Source: an uncultured Pseudomonadota bacterium
GTDB taxonomy: Bacteria > Pseudomonadota > Gammaproteobacteria > Steroidobacterales > Steroidobacteraceae
Direction: 5' to 3'
DNA length: 64,000 nt
Assembly (NCBI GenBank): GCA_903879335.1
Contig: CAIRLC010000010.1
Location: 62,001 to 126,000 of the forward strand
Positions 63,249 to 64,000 of the stretch are shown here, in pieces. Both the position numbers and the translations under genes were made by a program. Each line of letters starts with the position of its first letter. The stretch's first letter is position 1. Under the pieces are notes generated by a model that was given only the letters and a program-made list of their open reading frames with translations, was not told the origin of the DNA and made no database searches.

Positions 63249-63937
63249 CGCGGCGGCCGCGCGCTGACAGGATCAGCCGCCTTGTGCATGCGCGCCCGGC
63301 TATCGGCTGCGTGCGTTCGCAATAGCCGACCTGCACGCGTCGGATCCCGCGCTTCGATGGCCTCCACAATCGCGGCGTGCTCGGCGATCGACACAGCAAA
63401 GCCACCGCCCTCAGTGAGGCCGCGCAATCGGTAGAGCAGCAGTTCCTTGGTCAGTCGGCGGTAAGTCGCCGACAAATGGCTATTGCCCACAGCGTCCACC
63501 AAGGCATCGTGAAAGCTCAAGTTGAGCGCGTGATAACGCTTGATATCCGCCGCCTGCGTGGCGTCAGCCATCTCCGCAAGTAAGGACTTGAGTTTCAGCA
63601 AAGCCTGCTCGTCGATTCTCTCCGCCAGCCGACGACCAATGAACTCATCCAACACTTCACGCAAGTCATAGACTTCATCGGCCTCGACGAGCGTGACCTC
63701 TCGGACGAAGACGCCACGATTGCGTTCGGCGCGCACGATGCCGCATTCCTCAAGCGCACGCAGTGCTTCGCGTACCGGGCCGCGACTGGTGCCAAAACGC
63801 TCTGCCAAGGCCACTTCGTTGATCCGCTGTCCCACGGGCAGGTCACCGGCCAGGATCAGGCGCTCAATCTCGGCTTGCACCACCGAGGGCAGGGAATGGG
63901 CCTGAAGGATTTGCAGGGCGCTGGCGGGAGCACTCAT
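63245..63937 (-). CDS. GntR-family (FCD subfamily) regulator of the phosphonate genes
   Basis: A 230-residue regulator. The winged helix lies at residues about 20-80 (AERFGTSRGPVREALRALEECGIVRAERNRGVFV), followed by an all-helical FCD effector domain with the metal/ligand residues typical of this group (LNLSFHDALVDAVGN; LTEGG; SIAEHAAIVEAIEARD). It is the first gene of the operon and overlaps the FAD oxidoreductase gene by four bases. It probably represses the phosphonate genes until a pathway intermediate binds. The candidate operator at 63980-63994 lies about 43 bases upstream of its start, suggesting autoregulation. Confidence 0.88.
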   Translation of the reverse strand: MSAPASALQILQAHSLPSVVQAEIERLILAGDLPVGQRINEVALAERFGTSRGPVREALRALEECGIVRAERNRGVFVREVTLVEADEVYDLREVLDEFIGRRLAERIDEQALLKLKSLLAEMADATQAADIKRYHALNLSFHDALVDAVGNSHLSATYRRLTKELLLYRLRGLTEGGGFAVSIAEHAAIVEAIEARDPTRAGRLLRTHAADSRARMHKAADPVSARPPR

Positions 63938-63979
63938 GGGGGTTCTCGTAACGGGCCGGACTGACGCAAGGGTTGAAAG

Positions 63980-63994
63980 TGTCGACAGATGACA
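63980..63994 (-). promoter_or_regulatory. Probable GntR operator in front of gntR
   Basis: TGTCGACAGATGACA matches the phnA-upstream site at 14 of 15 bases. It stands 43 bases upstream of the gntR start, near the right edge of the window. Confidence 0.65.
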
Positions 63995-64000
63995 CTTGAG

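Overview
The window is GC-rich DNA from a Gram-negative heterotroph, almost certainly a pseudomonadote. I favour a gammaproteobacterium of the Steroidobacteraceae/Nevskiales/Xanthomonadales type, because of the many exported S9/S10/M61 peptidases, the lipobox and Tat signals, and the TonB receptor next to a TPR-sulfotransferase. An alphaproteobacterium cannot be excluded. I see no rRNA, tRNA, CRISPR array, transposase or phage gene. The window reads as catabolic and accessory chromosome, with a few housekeeping genes (gph, fba) in between.

1-11,309 is a beta-1,3-glucan (laminarin-type) utilisation locus: a cut-off exported protein, a GH17 glucanase lipoprotein, a LacI-family regulator, an exported alpha/beta hydrolase, a Gly-linker lipoprotein, a GH1 beta-glucosidase, a GH16 glucanase without signal peptide, a 750-residue lipoprotein with three copies of an unrecognised module, and a GPH-family sugar symporter. 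A 12-bp palindrome, GAAAGCGCTTTC, occurs identically in both divergent promoter regions and is the probable LacI-family operator. 11,306-13,336 (minus strand) holds a partner-switching module (HATPase anti-sigma type, STAS) joined to a GPP34/GOLPH3-like protein and a MEKHLA sensor-like protein. An AT-rich patch separates it from a methyltransferase, gph and fba.

16,033-35,377 is dominated by peptide and amino-acid scavenging: a prolyl oligopeptidase, a complete branched-chain-type ABC transporter split over two divergent operons (one carrying an aldo/keto reductase-RidA fusion), a DPP-type S9 peptidase with a DUF885 protein, an amidohydrolase, a JmjC/cupin_4 protein, and an S10 carboxypeptidase overlapping an M61 aminopeptidase. 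35,573-48,889 holds a GH39 xylosidase-like enzyme, a metallophosphoesterase, an MFS/FAD-oxidoreductase pair, a TPR-sulfotransferase, a TonB-dependent receptor, a DUF5690 MFS protein and a FabH-like synthase.

49,014-63,937 is the most interesting part: a C2 sulfonate and C2 phosphonate island. On the plus strand lie a TauR-like MocR regulator, TauX-like and TauY-like taurine dehydrogenase subunits, sulfoacetaldehyde acetyltransferase (Xsc) and a TauZ-type exporter. On the minus strand lie a GntR regulator, a FAD aminophosphonate oxidoreductase-like enzyme, phosphonoacetate hydrolase (PhnA) and phosphonoacetaldehyde dehydrogenase (PhnY), followed in the same direction by a SorAB-type sulfite dehydrogenase and its cytochrome. 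A single amino-acid permease sits between the two halves. A 15-bp site, TGTCGACAGWTGACA, lies upstream of both gntR and phnA and is the probable GntR operator. Taurine would go to sulfoacetaldehyde, then acetyl phosphate plus sulfite, with sulfite exported or oxidised. Aminoethylphosphonate-type compounds would go to phosphonoacetaldehyde, phosphonoacetate, then acetate plus phosphate. PhnW, PhnX, Pta and any sulfonate or phosphonate ABC importer are absent from the window.
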